A stretch of 64,000 nucleotides of DNA, from NCBI RefSeq assembly GCF_017254835.1, contig NZ_JAFKCW010000002.1, forward strand, positions 1,162,592 to 1,226,591. Direction: 5' to 3'. Shown here piece after piece: positions 23,824 through 33,390 of this stretch. Under the pieces are notes generated by a model that saw only the letters and a list, made by a program, of their open reading frames with translations, ran no database searches and was not told the DNA's origin. The position numbers were made by a program, and so were the translations under genes. The DNA comes from Algoriphagus aestuariicola (GTDB lineage Bacteria; Bacteroidota; Bacteroidia; Cytophagales; Cyclobacteriaceae). How positions within the stretch are numbered: position 1 is the first letter of the stretch; every line of letters begins with the position of its first letter.

Positions 23824-24858
23824 TTGGATCCTGTCATTTTCACCTCCGAGGCGGAGCAGACGCTAGCGGAGATTTTAGCCACGCTTTCTTTTTCGAAGTT
23901 GGTCGTCCTGACCGACAGCAACACCCAAATCCATTGCCTCCCACGGATCTCAAAAAGCCTGCCCGACCAAACGGTCTTCATCACCGTACCGGCTGGAGAA
24001 ATCAACAAAAACCTGCAAATCTGCTCGCTGATATGGGAGAAGATGACCGATGCGGCACTGGACCGAAAGGCGCTCATGCTAAACCTCGGGGGAGGTGTGA
24101 TCGGTGACATGGGAGGCTTCTGCGCCAGCCTTTACAAAAGGGGCATCCGGTTTATCAACATGCCCACTACCCTACTTTCCCAAGTGGACGCCAGCGTGGG
24201 AGGCAAACTCGGCATAGATTTCCAGGGACTTAAAAACCACCTCGGCGTCTTCAACCAGCCGGAAACAGTGGTGATAGGAAGGGAATTTCTCGAAACGCTT
24301 CCCCATGCGGAGCTTCGTTCAGGCTATGCAGAGATCCTCAAACATGGATTGATTCGAGACAAAACCTATTTTTCCGAACTGAAATCCCAAGATTGGGAAC
24401 AGCAGGATTGGGAAAAACTAATCTACCACTCGGTCGCAATCAAAAACGCGGTAGTGACCGCCGATCCCAAGGAAGCCGGACTCCGCAAAATCCTCAATTT
24501 TGGCCATACCATCGGCCATGCCTTTGAATCCTATTTTCTTGACACTTCAAACCACCTCCTCCATGGCGAAGCCATTGCTTTGGGGATGATTTGCGAAGGA
24601 TTTCTATCCTTCCAAAAAGTCGGATTCAGCTACGAGGAGCTGGATCAACTGACCAAAACGATGCTCCAGATCTATGGCAAAGTCGAATTTTCGAAAAACG
24701 AACTTGACCCCATCCTAGACCTCTGCCTGCAGGACAAAAAAAATGAAGGCAGCACCCTCATGTTTTCCCTGCTCAACTCAATCGGAGACTGCACTTACAA
24801 TATTCCCGTCAGCCGCGAGGAAATACGTGAGGCTATTCTCCAATATCACAACCTGTAA
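23824..24858 (+). CDS. aroB: 3-dehydroquinate synthase
   Basis: Converts DAHP to 3-dehydroquinate with NAD and a divalent metal. The 344 residues have the NAD-binding GGGVIGDMGGF motif, PTTLLSQVDASVGGK in the substrate site, SGYAEILKHGLI, and metal-ligand histidines in NFGHTIGHAFE and HGEAIALGM. A stop lies just upstream in frame and there is no ATG near the N-terminus, so TTG at 23824 is the likely start. Directly follows the intercistronic hairpin and is 27 nt from the aroA ATG at 24886. Confidence 0.93.
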   Translation: MDPVIFTSEAEQTLAEILATLSFSKLVVLTDSNTQIHCLPRISKSLPDQTVFITVPAGEINKNLQICSLIWEKMTDAALDRKALMLNLGGGVIGDMGGFCASLYKRGIRFINMPTTLLSQVDASVGGKLGIDFQGLKNHLGVFNQPETVVIGREFLETLPHAELRSGYAEILKHGLIRDKTYFSELKSQDWEQQDWEKLIYHSVAIKNAVVTADPKEAGLRKILNFGHTIGHAFESYFLDTSNHLLHGEAIALGMICEGFLSFQKVGFSYEELDQLTKTMLQIYGKVEFSKNELDPILDLCLQDKKNEGSTLMFSLLNSIGDCTYNIPVSREEIREAILQYHNL

Positions 24859-24885
24859 ACGGCCACAGCTTTGACTACTCAAACC

Positions 24886-26118
24886 ATGACTCTACTTCGC
24901 CTCAGCCAAAAAAGCGATTTTAATCCCAGCAGAATACCGCTTCCGTCGTCCAAAAGCGAATCCAACCGCGCTTTGGTAATCGACGCATTGACGGAGGGGG
25001 AAAACAGCCTCAGCAATCTTGCCGAAGCCCGAGATACACAGACGATGATCCGACTGCTCAAGAGCAGTCCGCCTGTCTTTGACGTGCTGGATGCAGGAAC
25101 GACGATGCGTTTTTTGACGGCATTTGCCACGGTGACCAACCAAAAGAAAGTCATGACTGGCACGGCACGCATGTGCGAACGTCCAATAGGCATCCTTGTC
25201 GATGCCCTGCGATCCATAGGCGCTGAGATCCACTACCTCAATTCGGAAGGCTATCCTCCCTTGGCTATACACGGACTACCGGAGCAAAAATCCGATAAAG
25301 TAAAAATCCGCGGTGATGTGTCCAGCCAGTACATTTCAGCCATGCTGATGATCGCACCTGTTTTGCCTCAAGGTTTGGAAATCGAACTAGAAGGTAAAGT
25401 TGGAAGCCGTACCTACATCGAGATGACGCTGGAACTCATGGCCCAGTTTGGAATTGAATACACTTGGGAAGACAACAAAATCAAAGTCGCTCATCAAGCC
25501 TATCAGCGCACCACTTTTGCGGTGGAAAGCGACTGGTCAGGCGCTAGCTATTGGTTTAGCCTCTTGGCGTGTGCAGACTCGGGAGCCTTGTTTTTGGAAG
25601 GGCTAAAAGAGAACAGCTTGCAAGGAGACTCGGCCATTGTGGACATCATGGAGTTTCTCGGCATCAAATCCACCTTTGAAAACGGCGGGGTTTTGCTGAA
25701 AAAACAAGCCGTGAAAGGCCTGAAAAAATGGGATTTTTCCCACTGCCCAGACTTGGCCCAGACCGTTGCCGTCACCTGTGCGATCCTCGGACAGGATGCC
25801 GTTTTCACAGGTCTGGAAAGTCTCAAAATCAAAGAAACAGACCGAATCTACGCCCTGCAGCAGGAGCTTGCCAAGTTCAACGCCGAACTGAAGGAGATCG
25901 AGCCGGAAGTATATCAGGTAATCCCTTCGGTCACCATGCCTTCCAAAGTACAGATCCACACCTATGACGACCACCGTATGGCAATGGCATTTATGCCGCT
26001 GCTGACCAAAACGGAAGTCGTCATCGAAGACCCCGATGTCGTCAACAAATCCTATCCGAGCTTCTGGAAGCACTGCGAACTGATCGGGATCTCTACCGAA
26101 AAACTGGAAACTGCATGA
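24886..26118 (+). CDS. aroA: 3-phosphoshikimate 1-carboxyvinyltransferase (EPSP synthase)
   Basis: Transfers enolpyruvyl from PEP to shikimate 3-phosphate. The 410-residue protein has the N-terminal LPSSKSESNRAL motif, DAGTTMRFLTAF, and C-terminal KIKETDRI and DDHRMAMAF, which are the substrate- and PEP-binding motifs. A TTG at 24871 would add five residues; ATG 24886 is preferred. The stop overlaps the prephenate dehydratase start by 4 nt (ATGA). Confidence 0.95.
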   Translation: MTLLRLSQKSDFNPSRIPLPSSKSESNRALVIDALTEGENSLSNLAEARDTQTMIRLLKSSPPVFDVLDAGTTMRFLTAFATVTNQKKVMTGTARMCERPIGILVDALRSIGAEIHYLNSEGYPPLAIHGLPEQKSDKVKIRGDVSSQYISAMLMIAPVLPQGLEIELEGKVGSRTYIEMTLELMAQFGIEYTWEDNKIKVAHQAYQRTTFAVESDWSGASYWFSLLACADSGALFLEGLKENSLQGDSAIVDIMEFLGIKSTFENGGVLLKKQAVKGLKKWDFSHCPDLAQTVAVTCAILGQDAVFTGLESLKIKETDRIYALQQELAKFNAELKEIEPEVYQVIPSVTMPSKVQIHTYDDHRMAMAFMPLLTKTEVVIEDPDVVNKSYPSFWKHCELIGISTEKLETA

Positions 26119-26939
26119 GCCTGAAGATTGCTATTCAGGGTGTCCCTGGCTCCTTCCACCACCAAGTAGCGTTGAAAAACTTTGGCGAAGACTGCGAAAT
26201 CCTGCCCTTCAACACCTTTGAGCCTGTTGCCAAAACCGTCTCCACAGGAGAGGCTGACTTCGGAGTCATGGCCATTGAAAACTCCATCGCTGGAGCCATC
26301 TTGCCCAACTATGATCTGATAGACCGATACGGGCTCTTCATCCGAGACGAATACTATCTGCCGATCGCCCACCAGCTGATGGCTTTGCCGGGGCAGACAA
26401 TAAAGGATATTACCGAAGTCCGCTCCCATCCCATGGCGCTGCTGCAGTGCAAGGCCTTTTTTGCGAAACACCCCCACATTAAACAATATGATGACGTGGA
26501 CACCGCCCTCGTGGCGCAGCGAATCGCCGAAGAGCAGCTTAAGGGTACGGCAGCTATTGCCAGCGTAATCGCGGCGGAAATCTATGGATTGGCGATCGTA
26601 GCGCCAGATATCCAGACGGTAAAGGAAAACTACACCCGCTTCATCATCCTACAAAAGGAAAAAGTCCAAACCAAAATTCTGCCCAATAAGGCCTCTTTCA
26701 AAGTCACCATCAAAAACCAAGCAGGCGGCCTCGCCAAGCTACTCACGATGCTGGCGGACAAAAATCTGAATCTGAGCAAGATCCAATCCATCCCCGTGAT
26801 CGAGAAACCTTGGGAATACGCCTTTTTTATCGATGCGGAATTCCGAGATTACAACCAGTTCCGCGAAGCGATGGATTTGGTTGCAAGCGATTTTGGGGAT
26901 TTGAAAATATTCGGCGAATACACCAGCAGAAAACAATGA
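26115..26939 (+). CDS. pheA: Prephenate dehydratase with divergent ACT domain
   Basis: Converts prephenate to phenylpyruvate, the committed step to phenylalanine. The 274 residues contain the periplasmic-binding-protein-like catalytic domain (VMAIENSIAGA near 51-61, and TRF at 174-176 within NYTRF) and a C-terminal ACT domain (about 193-270). The ACT motifs that bind Phe are altered: GALV reads GGLA at 204-207 and ESRP reads QSIP at 224-227. Feedback inhibition by Phe may therefore be weak or absent (inferred). Overlaps both neighbours (4 nt each), so translation is coupled. Confidence 0.93.
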   Translation: MSLKIAIQGVPGSFHHQVALKNFGEDCEILPFNTFEPVAKTVSTGEADFGVMAIENSIAGAILPNYDLIDRYGLFIRDEYYLPIAHQLMALPGQTIKDITEVRSHPMALLQCKAFFAKHPHIKQYDDVDTALVAQRIAEEQLKGTAAIASVIAAEIYGLAIVAPDIQTVKENYTRFIILQKEKVQTKILPNKASFKVTIKNQAGGLAKLLTMLADKNLNLSKIQSIPVIEKPWEYAFFIDAEFRDYNQFREAMDLVASDFGDLKIFGEYTSRKQ

Positions 26940-28084
26940 AAGGATTTGCCAAAAGAATCAACACCGTAGCCGAATACTACTTCTCCGCAAAGCTGCGCGA
27001 AGTGGGTCAGATGGTCGCCGAGGGAAAACCCGTGATCAACCTTGGCATAGGAAGCCCAGACTTGGCTCCAGACAAAACGGTGGTGGAAGCGCTGAAAAAC
27101 ACTGCCCAAAATCCCCACGCCCACGGTTACCAAAGCTATCAGGGTGTCCCTGAGCTAAGAGCTTCAATGGCCGGATTTTACTCCCGGGAGTATGGGGTCG
27201 ATCTGAATCCCAACAAGGAGATCCTGCCACTGATGGGTTCAAAAGAAGGGATACTCCATATCAGCATGGCCTTTCTGAATCCTGGCGATCAGGTTTTGGT
27301 ACCCAATCCGGGCTATCCGACATACACGTCGGTGACCCATCTTTTGGAAGCGGAGCCGGTATTCTACGGGATAGATTTGGAGAAAAAAGGCCGGCCAAAT
27401 TTCGAGGAGCTGGAAAAGAAGGACCTCAGCCGCGTGAAACTCATGTGGGTCAACTATCCCCATATGCCGACTGGAGCTTCGGGCTCGAAAGAAATCCTCG
27501 CCGAGCTTGTCGACTTTGCGCAGCGACACCAGCTCGTCCTTATTAACGACAATCCCTACAGCCACATTCTCAACCCAGAACCCTTGAGCATTTTGGGAAT
27601 TCCGGGAGGTAAAGACGTGGCGCTGGAACTCAACTCGCTAAGCAAAACCTTCAATATGCCGGGATGGAGAGTAGGCATGCTATGTGGACGAGCCGACTGG
27701 GTAGAAGCGATCTTGAAAGTAAAATCCAACATGGACTCGGGCATGTTTTTGGGATTGCAAAAAGGCGCCATTGCGGCACTCAATCTGGGTCAGAACTGGT
27801 TTTCTGACCAAAATGAAATCTACACCAATCGGCGGAAACTGATCTGGAAGCTTGCAGACAATCTTGGTTTGACTTATGATCCAAAGGCGACCGGACTCTT
27901 TGTTTGGTGCCGAATGCCCGAAGGCAAATCTGCGGAAGAGCTCGTGGATTGGCTTCTATACGCGAAAAATATCTTTATCACCCCCGGAAAAATCTTCGGC
28001 TCAGCAGGCAACGCCTACGTGCGTTTTTCACTCTGTATGCCGGAATTCAAAATTCTGGAAGCTATCAATCGAATAAAACCCTAA
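26936..28084 (+). CDS. Aminotransferase class I/II (aromatic or aspartate type)
   Basis: PLP enzyme of 382 residues. The lysine that binds PLP is in SLSKTFNMPGWRVGM at about 238, and the cofactor-site residues are in NPGYPTYTS and INDNPYSHI. From its position between prephenate dehydratase and prephenate dehydrogenase it most likely transaminates phenylpyruvate and 4-hydroxyphenylpyruvate to Phe and Tyr, though related enzymes in LL-diaminopimelate synthesis have the same fold. ATG 26936 overlaps the previous stop (ATGA). It is followed 6 nt later by tyrA. Confidence 0.88.
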   Translation: MKGFAKRINTVAEYYFSAKLREVGQMVAEGKPVINLGIGSPDLAPDKTVVEALKNTAQNPHAHGYQSYQGVPELRASMAGFYSREYGVDLNPNKEILPLMGSKEGILHISMAFLNPGDQVLVPNPGYPTYTSVTHLLEAEPVFYGIDLEKKGRPNFEELEKKDLSRVKLMWVNYPHMPTGASGSKEILAELVDFAQRHQLVLINDNPYSHILNPEPLSILGIPGGKDVALELNSLSKTFNMPGWRVGMLCGRADWVEAILKVKSNMDSGMFLGLQKGAIAALNLGQNWFSDQNEIYTNRRKLIWKLADNLGLTYDPKATGLFVWCRMPEGKSAEELVDWLLYAKNIFITPGKIFGSAGNAYVRFSLCMPEFKILEAINRIKP

Positions 28085-28090
28085 CCTAAA

Positions 28091-28939
28091 ATGAAAAAAA
28101 TACACATTGTCGGACTTGGACTTTTGGGCGGTTCATTTGGCTTGGGTGCCAGACAAAAATTTCCTGAGCTGCAGATCAGCGGTTTTGACTCCGATCCCCA
28201 AAACTTAAAAGACGCCCTGACTTTGGGTATCATCACTGAGGCCAAGGAAACTCCTGACGCGGACACGGACTTGGTAATTTTGGCCACTCCTGCGGATACT
28301 TTGGGCGGGCTCTTGCTGAAAACGCTGGACGAAGTGGGCGAAAATACGCTGGTCTTTGACCTTGGCTCTACCAAGGCCAAACTTTGCCAACTGATCGCCG
28401 AGCACCCAAAGCGTAGGCAATACCTCGCTGCCCACCCTATTGCCGGCACGGAATACTCCGGGCCAAAAGCGGCCTTTGCCGAGTTGCTGGACCGAAAGGT
28501 GATGATCGTTTGCGAATTGGAAAAGACCGACCTCCATCTCAAAGAGAAAGCCTACAAGCTCTTTGACGCCTTGAATCTGAAGCTTCGATTTATGGATCCT
28601 GAGGAGCACGACAGACACTTGGCTTTTGTCTCCCACCTATCGCATATTTCTTCCTTTATGCTCGGGGAGACGGTTCTTCAAAAGATGGCCGACGAGAAAA
28701 ACATTTTTGATATGGCAGGATCGGGCTTTGCTTCAACTGTTCGACTGGCCAAATCCAGTCCAGCAATGTGGGCGCCGATCTTTACCGAAAACAAGGAAAA
28801 CATCCTAAGCGCACTGGACGGCTACATCGCCAATCTCAGCAATTTCAGAAACAAGATTGCAGCGTCGGACGCTGAGGGATTGTTTGAAGAAATGGCCCAG
28901 ATCAACAAGATTCGGGATATTTTGGATTTGGGAAAGTGA
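28091..28939 (+). CDS. tyrA: Prephenate dehydrogenase
   Basis: Oxidatively decarboxylates prephenate to 4-hydroxyphenylpyruvate with NAD(P), the branch to tyrosine. The 282 residues show the dinucleotide motif GLGLLGGS (residues 8-15), STKAKL, the HPIAGTE substrate strand and the HLAFVSHLSH helix with catalytic histidines. There is no ACT domain. It is the last gene of the aromatic operon and is followed by a strong terminator. Confidence 0.94.
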   Translation: MKKIHIVGLGLLGGSFGLGARQKFPELQISGFDSDPQNLKDALTLGIITEAKETPDADTDLVILATPADTLGGLLLKTLDEVGENTLVFDLGSTKAKLCQLIAEHPKRRQYLAAHPIAGTEYSGPKAAFAELLDRKVMIVCELEKTDLHLKEKAYKLFDALNLKLRFMDPEEHDRHLAFVSHLSHISSFMLGETVLQKMADEKNIFDMAGSGFASTVRLAKSSPAMWAPIFTENKENILSALDGYIANLSNFRNKIAASDAEGLFEEMAQINKIRDILDLGK

Positions 28940-28961
28940 ATTGACATGAAATTCGGCATTC

Positions 28962-28994
28962 AAAAAAACTACGGAACAATCCGTGGTTTTTTTG
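28962..28994 (+). terminator. Terminator of the aromatic operon
   Basis: ACTACGGA pairs with TCCGTGGT around an ACAA loop, extended by an A-tract on the left (from 28962) and seven or more T on the right (to 28994). Lies 23 nt after the tyrA stop. Confidence 0.9.
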
Positions 28995-29113
28995 TTTTCA
29001 CTGGTCTTTAAGCCATTTGATCCCTCCCCTCAAGCTCGGAGAATTACCACATCTTTGAAAATCCTCCCAAAGTGGCGTTATTTAAACTTAATCTCTCCAT
29101 AATTTTTTTCGCC

Positions 29114-30766
29114 ATGAAAAACCGTCTTCACCTTTTGCTTTTCCTCCTGTTACTATGGTCCTGTAGCTCTAGCCAAGAAAGGAATGTCGACCGGATTTTC
29201 GACAAATGGAATCATTCTGATACCCCCGGAGTGGCTGTCGCAGTGATGAAGGACGGAGAAATCGTTCTGAAAAAGGGCTATGGTTCCGCCAATCTCGAAT
29301 ATGGAATCCCTGTCACAGCGTCTACGATTTTTCATATTGCCTCTGTTTCCAAACAATTTACAGCCTTTGCCGCACTGATGCTGGAAAGCGAAGGCAAGCT
29401 ATCCATGGACGACGACATCCGGAACTACCTTCCAGAGGTACCCGACTTTGGAAAGACCATTACGCTAAGACATTTGGCAACACATACCAGCGGGCTTCGC
29501 GATCAGTGGAATCTCCTCGCTCTCGCCGGATGGAGACTGGACGATGTGATCACCAAAGAACAGATCTTCAAGTTGGTGAGTAAGCAACGGGATTTGAATT
29601 TTGATCCAGGTGAAGAATTTCTCTATTGCAATACCGGCTTTACACTTTTGGCCGAGATTGTTGCCAGAGTTTCGGGGCAGACCTTCGCCGAATTTTGTTC
29701 GGAGCGTATTTTTCAGCCGCTTCAAATGGATTACACCCTTTTCTATGACGATCATGAGAAAATCGTTCCTAACAGGGCCTACTCCTATCACCCGGATTCC
29801 AGCGGGTATAAAAAAAGCGTCCTGAACTACGCAAATGTAGGCGCTACAAGTTTGTTTACAACCGTTGAAGATTTGAGTAAATGGGCTAAGAATTTCTCCA
29901 ACCCACAAGTGGGAGACCAAATAATCATCGATAAACTGAATACGCTGGCGCTATTGAACAATGGAGAGACTTTTGGCGGAGCGATGGGACAGTTTGTAGG
30001 GGAATATAAAGGTATCCTCGAAATCTCGCATGGAGGTGCGGACGCAGGCTACCGAACCTTCTTCGCTCGATATCCAGATCAAAACCTCGCCGTTTCGGTA
30101 TTTAGTAACGACGCCTCCTTTGAGTCCGGGAAATTTGCACACCTAGTGGCCGACCTTTTTCTGGAAAATATCATGGAAAAAAGGACAGCGGGGAGCCCCG
30201 AATCGACTATTCCGGAAACTCTCAAACCGGAGGCTTGGGTCAAACATCTCGGAGATTACGAGTTGAAGTCGGGAGACATTCTCTACATCACGGAGGAAAA
30301 CGATCAGCTATTCGTCCAGGCGACAGGAGAGGACACCTACCCTCTTATGCCAATTTCACACACCCGCTTTAAACTTGAGGAGTTTGACATCATTTTGGAG
30401 TTTCCGGAAGAAACCGACAGTCTCAGCCAGACGGTTAAGGTATTTTACTCAGAAAATGACAGTGAAGAGGGCAGAAGGACACAACCTTTCGATGCTAAAT
30501 CGGTCGATCTAACGGAGTTTGTGGGCAACTATTACAGCGAGGAATTGTCCACGGCCTATCAGTTTCAGATCATAGACAGCAACTTGGTAGCATCTCACTC
30601 CAGACACCATGAAATATACTTTACCCCCATAAAAAAGGACAGGTTTTCCGGAGACACTTGGTTTTTTGGCAAAGCTGAGTTCTTTCGTGACAGCACCGGT
30701 GAAGTTGAAGGAGTGGTGGCTTCGTCTGGGCGTATCAGAAACTTGAAATTCCGAAAAACAAATTGA
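29114..30766 (+). CDS. Lipoprotein serine hydrolase (beta-lactamase/PBP family)
   Basis: Serine hydrolase of the class C beta-lactamase/penicillin-binding family, 550 residues, on the periplasmic side. The signal peptide ends at the lipobox LLWSC (Cys17). Catalytic motifs are SVSK at 77-80 (nucleophile Ser and Lys), YCN at 171-173 (YxN), and a HGGADAG loop near 310 in place of KTG. The C-terminal part (about 370-550) is a beta-rich extension. Many such Bacteroidota proteins act on peptides or esters rather than beta-lactams, so resistance is not implied. Starts 29072 and 29114 are both open; ATG 29114 begins the signal. Confidence 0.85.
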   Translation: MKNRLHLLLFLLLLWSCSSSQERNVDRIFDKWNHSDTPGVAVAVMKDGEIVLKKGYGSANLEYGIPVTASTIFHIASVSKQFTAFAALMLESEGKLSMDDDIRNYLPEVPDFGKTITLRHLATHTSGLRDQWNLLALAGWRLDDVITKEQIFKLVSKQRDLNFDPGEEFLYCNTGFTLLAEIVARVSGQTFAEFCSERIFQPLQMDYTLFYDDHEKIVPNRAYSYHPDSSGYKKSVLNYANVGATSLFTTVEDLSKWAKNFSNPQVGDQIIIDKLNTLALLNNGETFGGAMGQFVGEYKGILEISHGGADAGYRTFFARYPDQNLAVSVFSNDASFESGKFAHLVADLFLENIMEKRTAGSPESTIPETLKPEAWVKHLGDYELKSGDILYITEENDQLFVQATGEDTYPLMPISHTRFKLEEFDIILEFPEETDSLSQTVKVFYSENDSEEGRRTQPFDAKSVDLTEFVGNYYSEELSTAYQFQIIDSNLVASHSRHHEIYFTPIKKDRFSGDTWFFGKAEFFRDSTGEVEGVVASSGRIRNLKFRKTN

Positions 30767-30841
30767 CTTCCAGTCTAATTGCAGTTTGGTGTGCAAGATC
30801 AGGTTGCTTTGAGTAAATTGATGGAACAAACAATGCTTGCC

Positions 30842-31810
30842 ATGAAAAACCTACTCCTAACTTTTCTAGTCCTTTTTAGCCTACAAGCTTATTCTCAAGA
30901 AACTTGGACGGTAGTCACTCCCAAAACGGAAGCCACCCCAAGGCATGAAAACTCCTTTGTCGAGTGCGGGGGCAAGCTCTACTCCCTCGGAGGACGTGGA
31001 GAGAGACCTGTCGAGGAATATGATCCAAAAACCAATACCTGGACGAAAGTAGCCGATGCACCTATGGAAATCAGCCACTTCCAGGCGGTCTCCTATGACG
31101 GGGAAATTTGGGTTATCGGAGCATTAACCGGGGGCTATCCCCACGAGACGCCGATTCCAAACGCCTTGATTTTCAATCCTAAAACCAAAAGCTGGCGAGA
31201 AGGCCCTAAACTTCCCGAAAATCGCCACCGAGGTTCCGCAGGTGTGTTTGTCAGGAACAACAAAATTTACATGGTATGTGGAATCCAAGATGGACACTGG
31301 GATGGGTTCGTGCCATGGTTCGACGAACTGGATCCCAAGACTGGAAAATGGACCACTCTCCCAGACGCCCCAAGAGCCCGGGATCATATCAGTGCAGCCA
31401 TGGTGGACGATCGACTTTACCTTGCTGGCGGCCGTACTTCCAATGCAAAAAACAATCGTGTGATTGACACCACCATCAAAGAAGTGGATTACTACGACTT
31501 CAAAACCGGGGCCTGGGCCACCATCGACACCGGTATTCCCACCGAGCGCGCCGGCAACTCCAATCTAGGCATCGGCCATTTCCTAGTGGTTATGAACGGG
31601 GAAAGCGGCGTCCAAGTACCCGCCCATGCCGAAGTCGAAGTGCTGGACACTCGTACCAATACCTGGAGCAAGTTACCCAACCTACTCCAAGGCCGTCACG
31701 GTACCGGAGCGGCGTTTTTGGATGGTAAAATCTACGTACAAGCCGGCTCAGCCAACCGCGGCGGCGGCCCCGAACTTAGCGAGATGGAGGTAATGGAGTG
31801 GAACAAATAG
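30842..31810 (+). CDS. Exported Kelch-repeat beta-propeller protein
   Basis: A 322-residue exported protein with a signal peptide (about residues 1-20, ending QAYSQ) and five or six Kelch blades: CGGKLYSLGGRGERPVEEYDPKTNTWTKV, RNNKIYMVCGIQDGHW, DDRLYLAGGRTSN and LDGKIYVQAGSANRGGG. Kelch propellers bind ligands or carry catalysis such as galactose oxidase; the metal ligands of that enzyme are not evident. Function unknown. It is 75 nt downstream of the serine hydrolase and could be its partner. Confidence 0.82.
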   Translation: MKNLLLTFLVLFSLQAYSQETWTVVTPKTEATPRHENSFVECGGKLYSLGGRGERPVEEYDPKTNTWTKVADAPMEISHFQAVSYDGEIWVIGALTGGYPHETPIPNALIFNPKTKSWREGPKLPENRHRGSAGVFVRNNKIYMVCGIQDGHWDGFVPWFDELDPKTGKWTTLPDAPRARDHISAAMVDDRLYLAGGRTSNAKNNRVIDTTIKEVDYYDFKTGAWATIDTGIPTERAGNSNLGIGHFLVVMNGESGVQVPAHAEVEVLDTRTNTWSKLPNLLQGRHGTGAAFLDGKIYVQAGSANRGGGPELSEMEVMEWNK

Positions 31811-31831
31811 ACTAGGAGAAAACACAAGCAG

Positions 31832-31871
31832 AAATGGCAAGTCAGTTTAAAAACTGATTTGCCATTTTTTT
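31832..31871. terminator. Terminator between Kelch and DoxX-like genes
   Basis: AAATGGCAA and TCAGTTT (31832-31847) pair with AACTGA and TTTGCCATTT (31852-31868) in a long imperfect hairpin followed by seven T. The convergent DoxX-like gene ends at 31886, so the hairpin may act in both directions. Confidence 0.75.
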
Positions 31872-31885
31872 GACATAAACTTAAC

Positions 31886-33148
31886 CTATTGAGCCCACTC
31901 GCTGATCCAGTGAAACTGTCGGTCGGCCAATGGGAAGTGTCGGTCGAGCTTTTGCAAGACCACATGTAGTGAATCCTCACCTTTGCTGCCATTTAGAATC
32001 ATTCGATCAGATTTCGACAGATCCATGGAAAAGTTGGCAATTCTCTGACGAAAAGCCCTAATTTCTAATTGCTTGCCCGTACTATCAGGCTGATACCCAA
32101 AATAGGCACGGCCATAACTCATAAAAAAACTAGTGTCTCTGGCTGCCATACTTCCTTCCCCATTGTAGTCAAAGACCACATCCTTCCAGCGCTCAGAATT
32201 AGCCAGACTCTCGGGTATGGTGTCGCCATTTTTTACGAAAAGTTCGACATGGTAAATCCCTGGCTCGATGGGCTGCAGCACCCGCTTACTGCTTGCTTGC
32301 CTTTCGCCCCAAGCATTGAAACTTAAGAAAACTTGACTCCCAAAGTATAAAACGAAGAAGAGAAGCTTCAAGCTGATCCTAAGATTCTTTTGCCATTTCT
32401 CTGTCAAAGGACGCTCGAATACGGGGGAGGGCAAGACTTCTTTGTTTTGGATAAAGAAAGCAAAAAGCCGCTTCCGCTCCTGCCACACCAAAAACAAGCT
32501 CAACACCAACAAGTGACTGGATTTTATCTTCACAGGAATATCATAGCTGAAATTAAGCATGACCACATTGGCGAAAACTCCAACAGCTAAAAGAGCACCC
32601 AAGAGCGCCGTCCTTCGCCATACTAGCAGTAAAGCCACCAACACTTCTGCAACACCCGAAAAGATCTGGTATGGTCCGCCGTATCCAATAAACATCCAGG
32701 AAAAACGCATGGGGAGATAGTCTCCCAAAGGCGTAGCCAGCTGACTTAGGCTGGGGAAAGTCATCTGCAAAGCAAAGACTTTCCATATCCCGTAGTTGAA
32801 TGAAACAGCAGCCAACATGTAGCGAAGAATCAGACACAGCCAATAGTTCAATTCTGAATAGTGCTTTCTCTTCCGATCCAGCAGTGTCCACACAAAAGCA
32901 CCGCCTACCGCCAAGATCCCATAGGTGAATACCAAAGCCCAATCAAAGCTGGTATCCCCACTTCCTCCGCCGTTCATATTGAGCTCTGGACGGATGTGAA
33001 ACAGATGGCTATTGAGAAAAGATACTAGGGGCGCTAACGGATAAACAAAAAGGGAAGCGAAGGGATTGAAAAAGAGTAGAAAATAGATAAAAGCGATCCG
33101 AAAAGAAATACGGCCAAACGTTGACCACGCAGGGGCTTCTTGCTGCAT
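31886..33148 (-). CDS. DoxX-like multi-pass membrane protein
   Basis: A 420-residue membrane protein. The N-terminal two thirds hold about eight hydrophobic segments, including a DoxX-like core (FNYGIWKVFALQMTFP, YQIFSGVAEVLVALLLVW, VFANVVMLNFSYDIPVK). A soluble domain of about 130 residues follows (PIEPGIYHVELFVKNGDTIP and a WKDVVFDYNGEG stretch) that I do not recognise. DoxX family proteins are linked to redox processes in a few organisms, but the role here is unknown. ATG 33148 is preferred over the open frame from 33271 because the upstream part is not membrane-like and has no conserved start. Confidence 0.6.
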   Translation of the reverse strand: MQQEAPAWSTFGRISFRIAFIYFLLFFNPFASLFVYPLAPLVSFLNSHLFHIRPELNMNGGGSGDTSFDWALVFTYGILAVGGAFVWTLLDRKRKHYSELNYWLCLILRYMLAAVSFNYGIWKVFALQMTFPSLSQLATPLGDYLPMRFSWMFIGYGGPYQIFSGVAEVLVALLLVWRRTALLGALLAVGVFANVVMLNFSYDIPVKIKSSHLLVLSLFLVWQERKRLFAFFIQNKEVLPSPVFERPLTEKWQKNLRISLKLLFFVLYFGSQVFLSFNAWGERQASSKRVLQPIEPGIYHVELFVKNGDTIPESLANSERWKDVVFDYNGEGSMAARDTSFFMSYGRAYFGYQPDSTGKQLEIRAFRQRIANFSMDLSKSDRMILNGSKGEDSLHVVLQKLDRHFPLADRQFHWISEWAQ

Positions 33149-33390
33149 GAGGAAAGTTGTTTTGAAGGAAAAAACTAAAAATGAAAAAGTTTTGGAATAT
33201 TTACTAGATAAAACGCAGCGGAAACCTGCTGCCACTCCGAAAAGCAACGGCGAGTTTCCGAAGTCCGACATCTGCTACATACGGACCTAATACCCCGCGG
33301 CCTAAAATCCAGAGGTTTGCAAAATGCCAAGAAAGAGAAGATACAAGCAGTGTAAATTATTGATTAAATTCATTGAAAATATGCCGTAAA

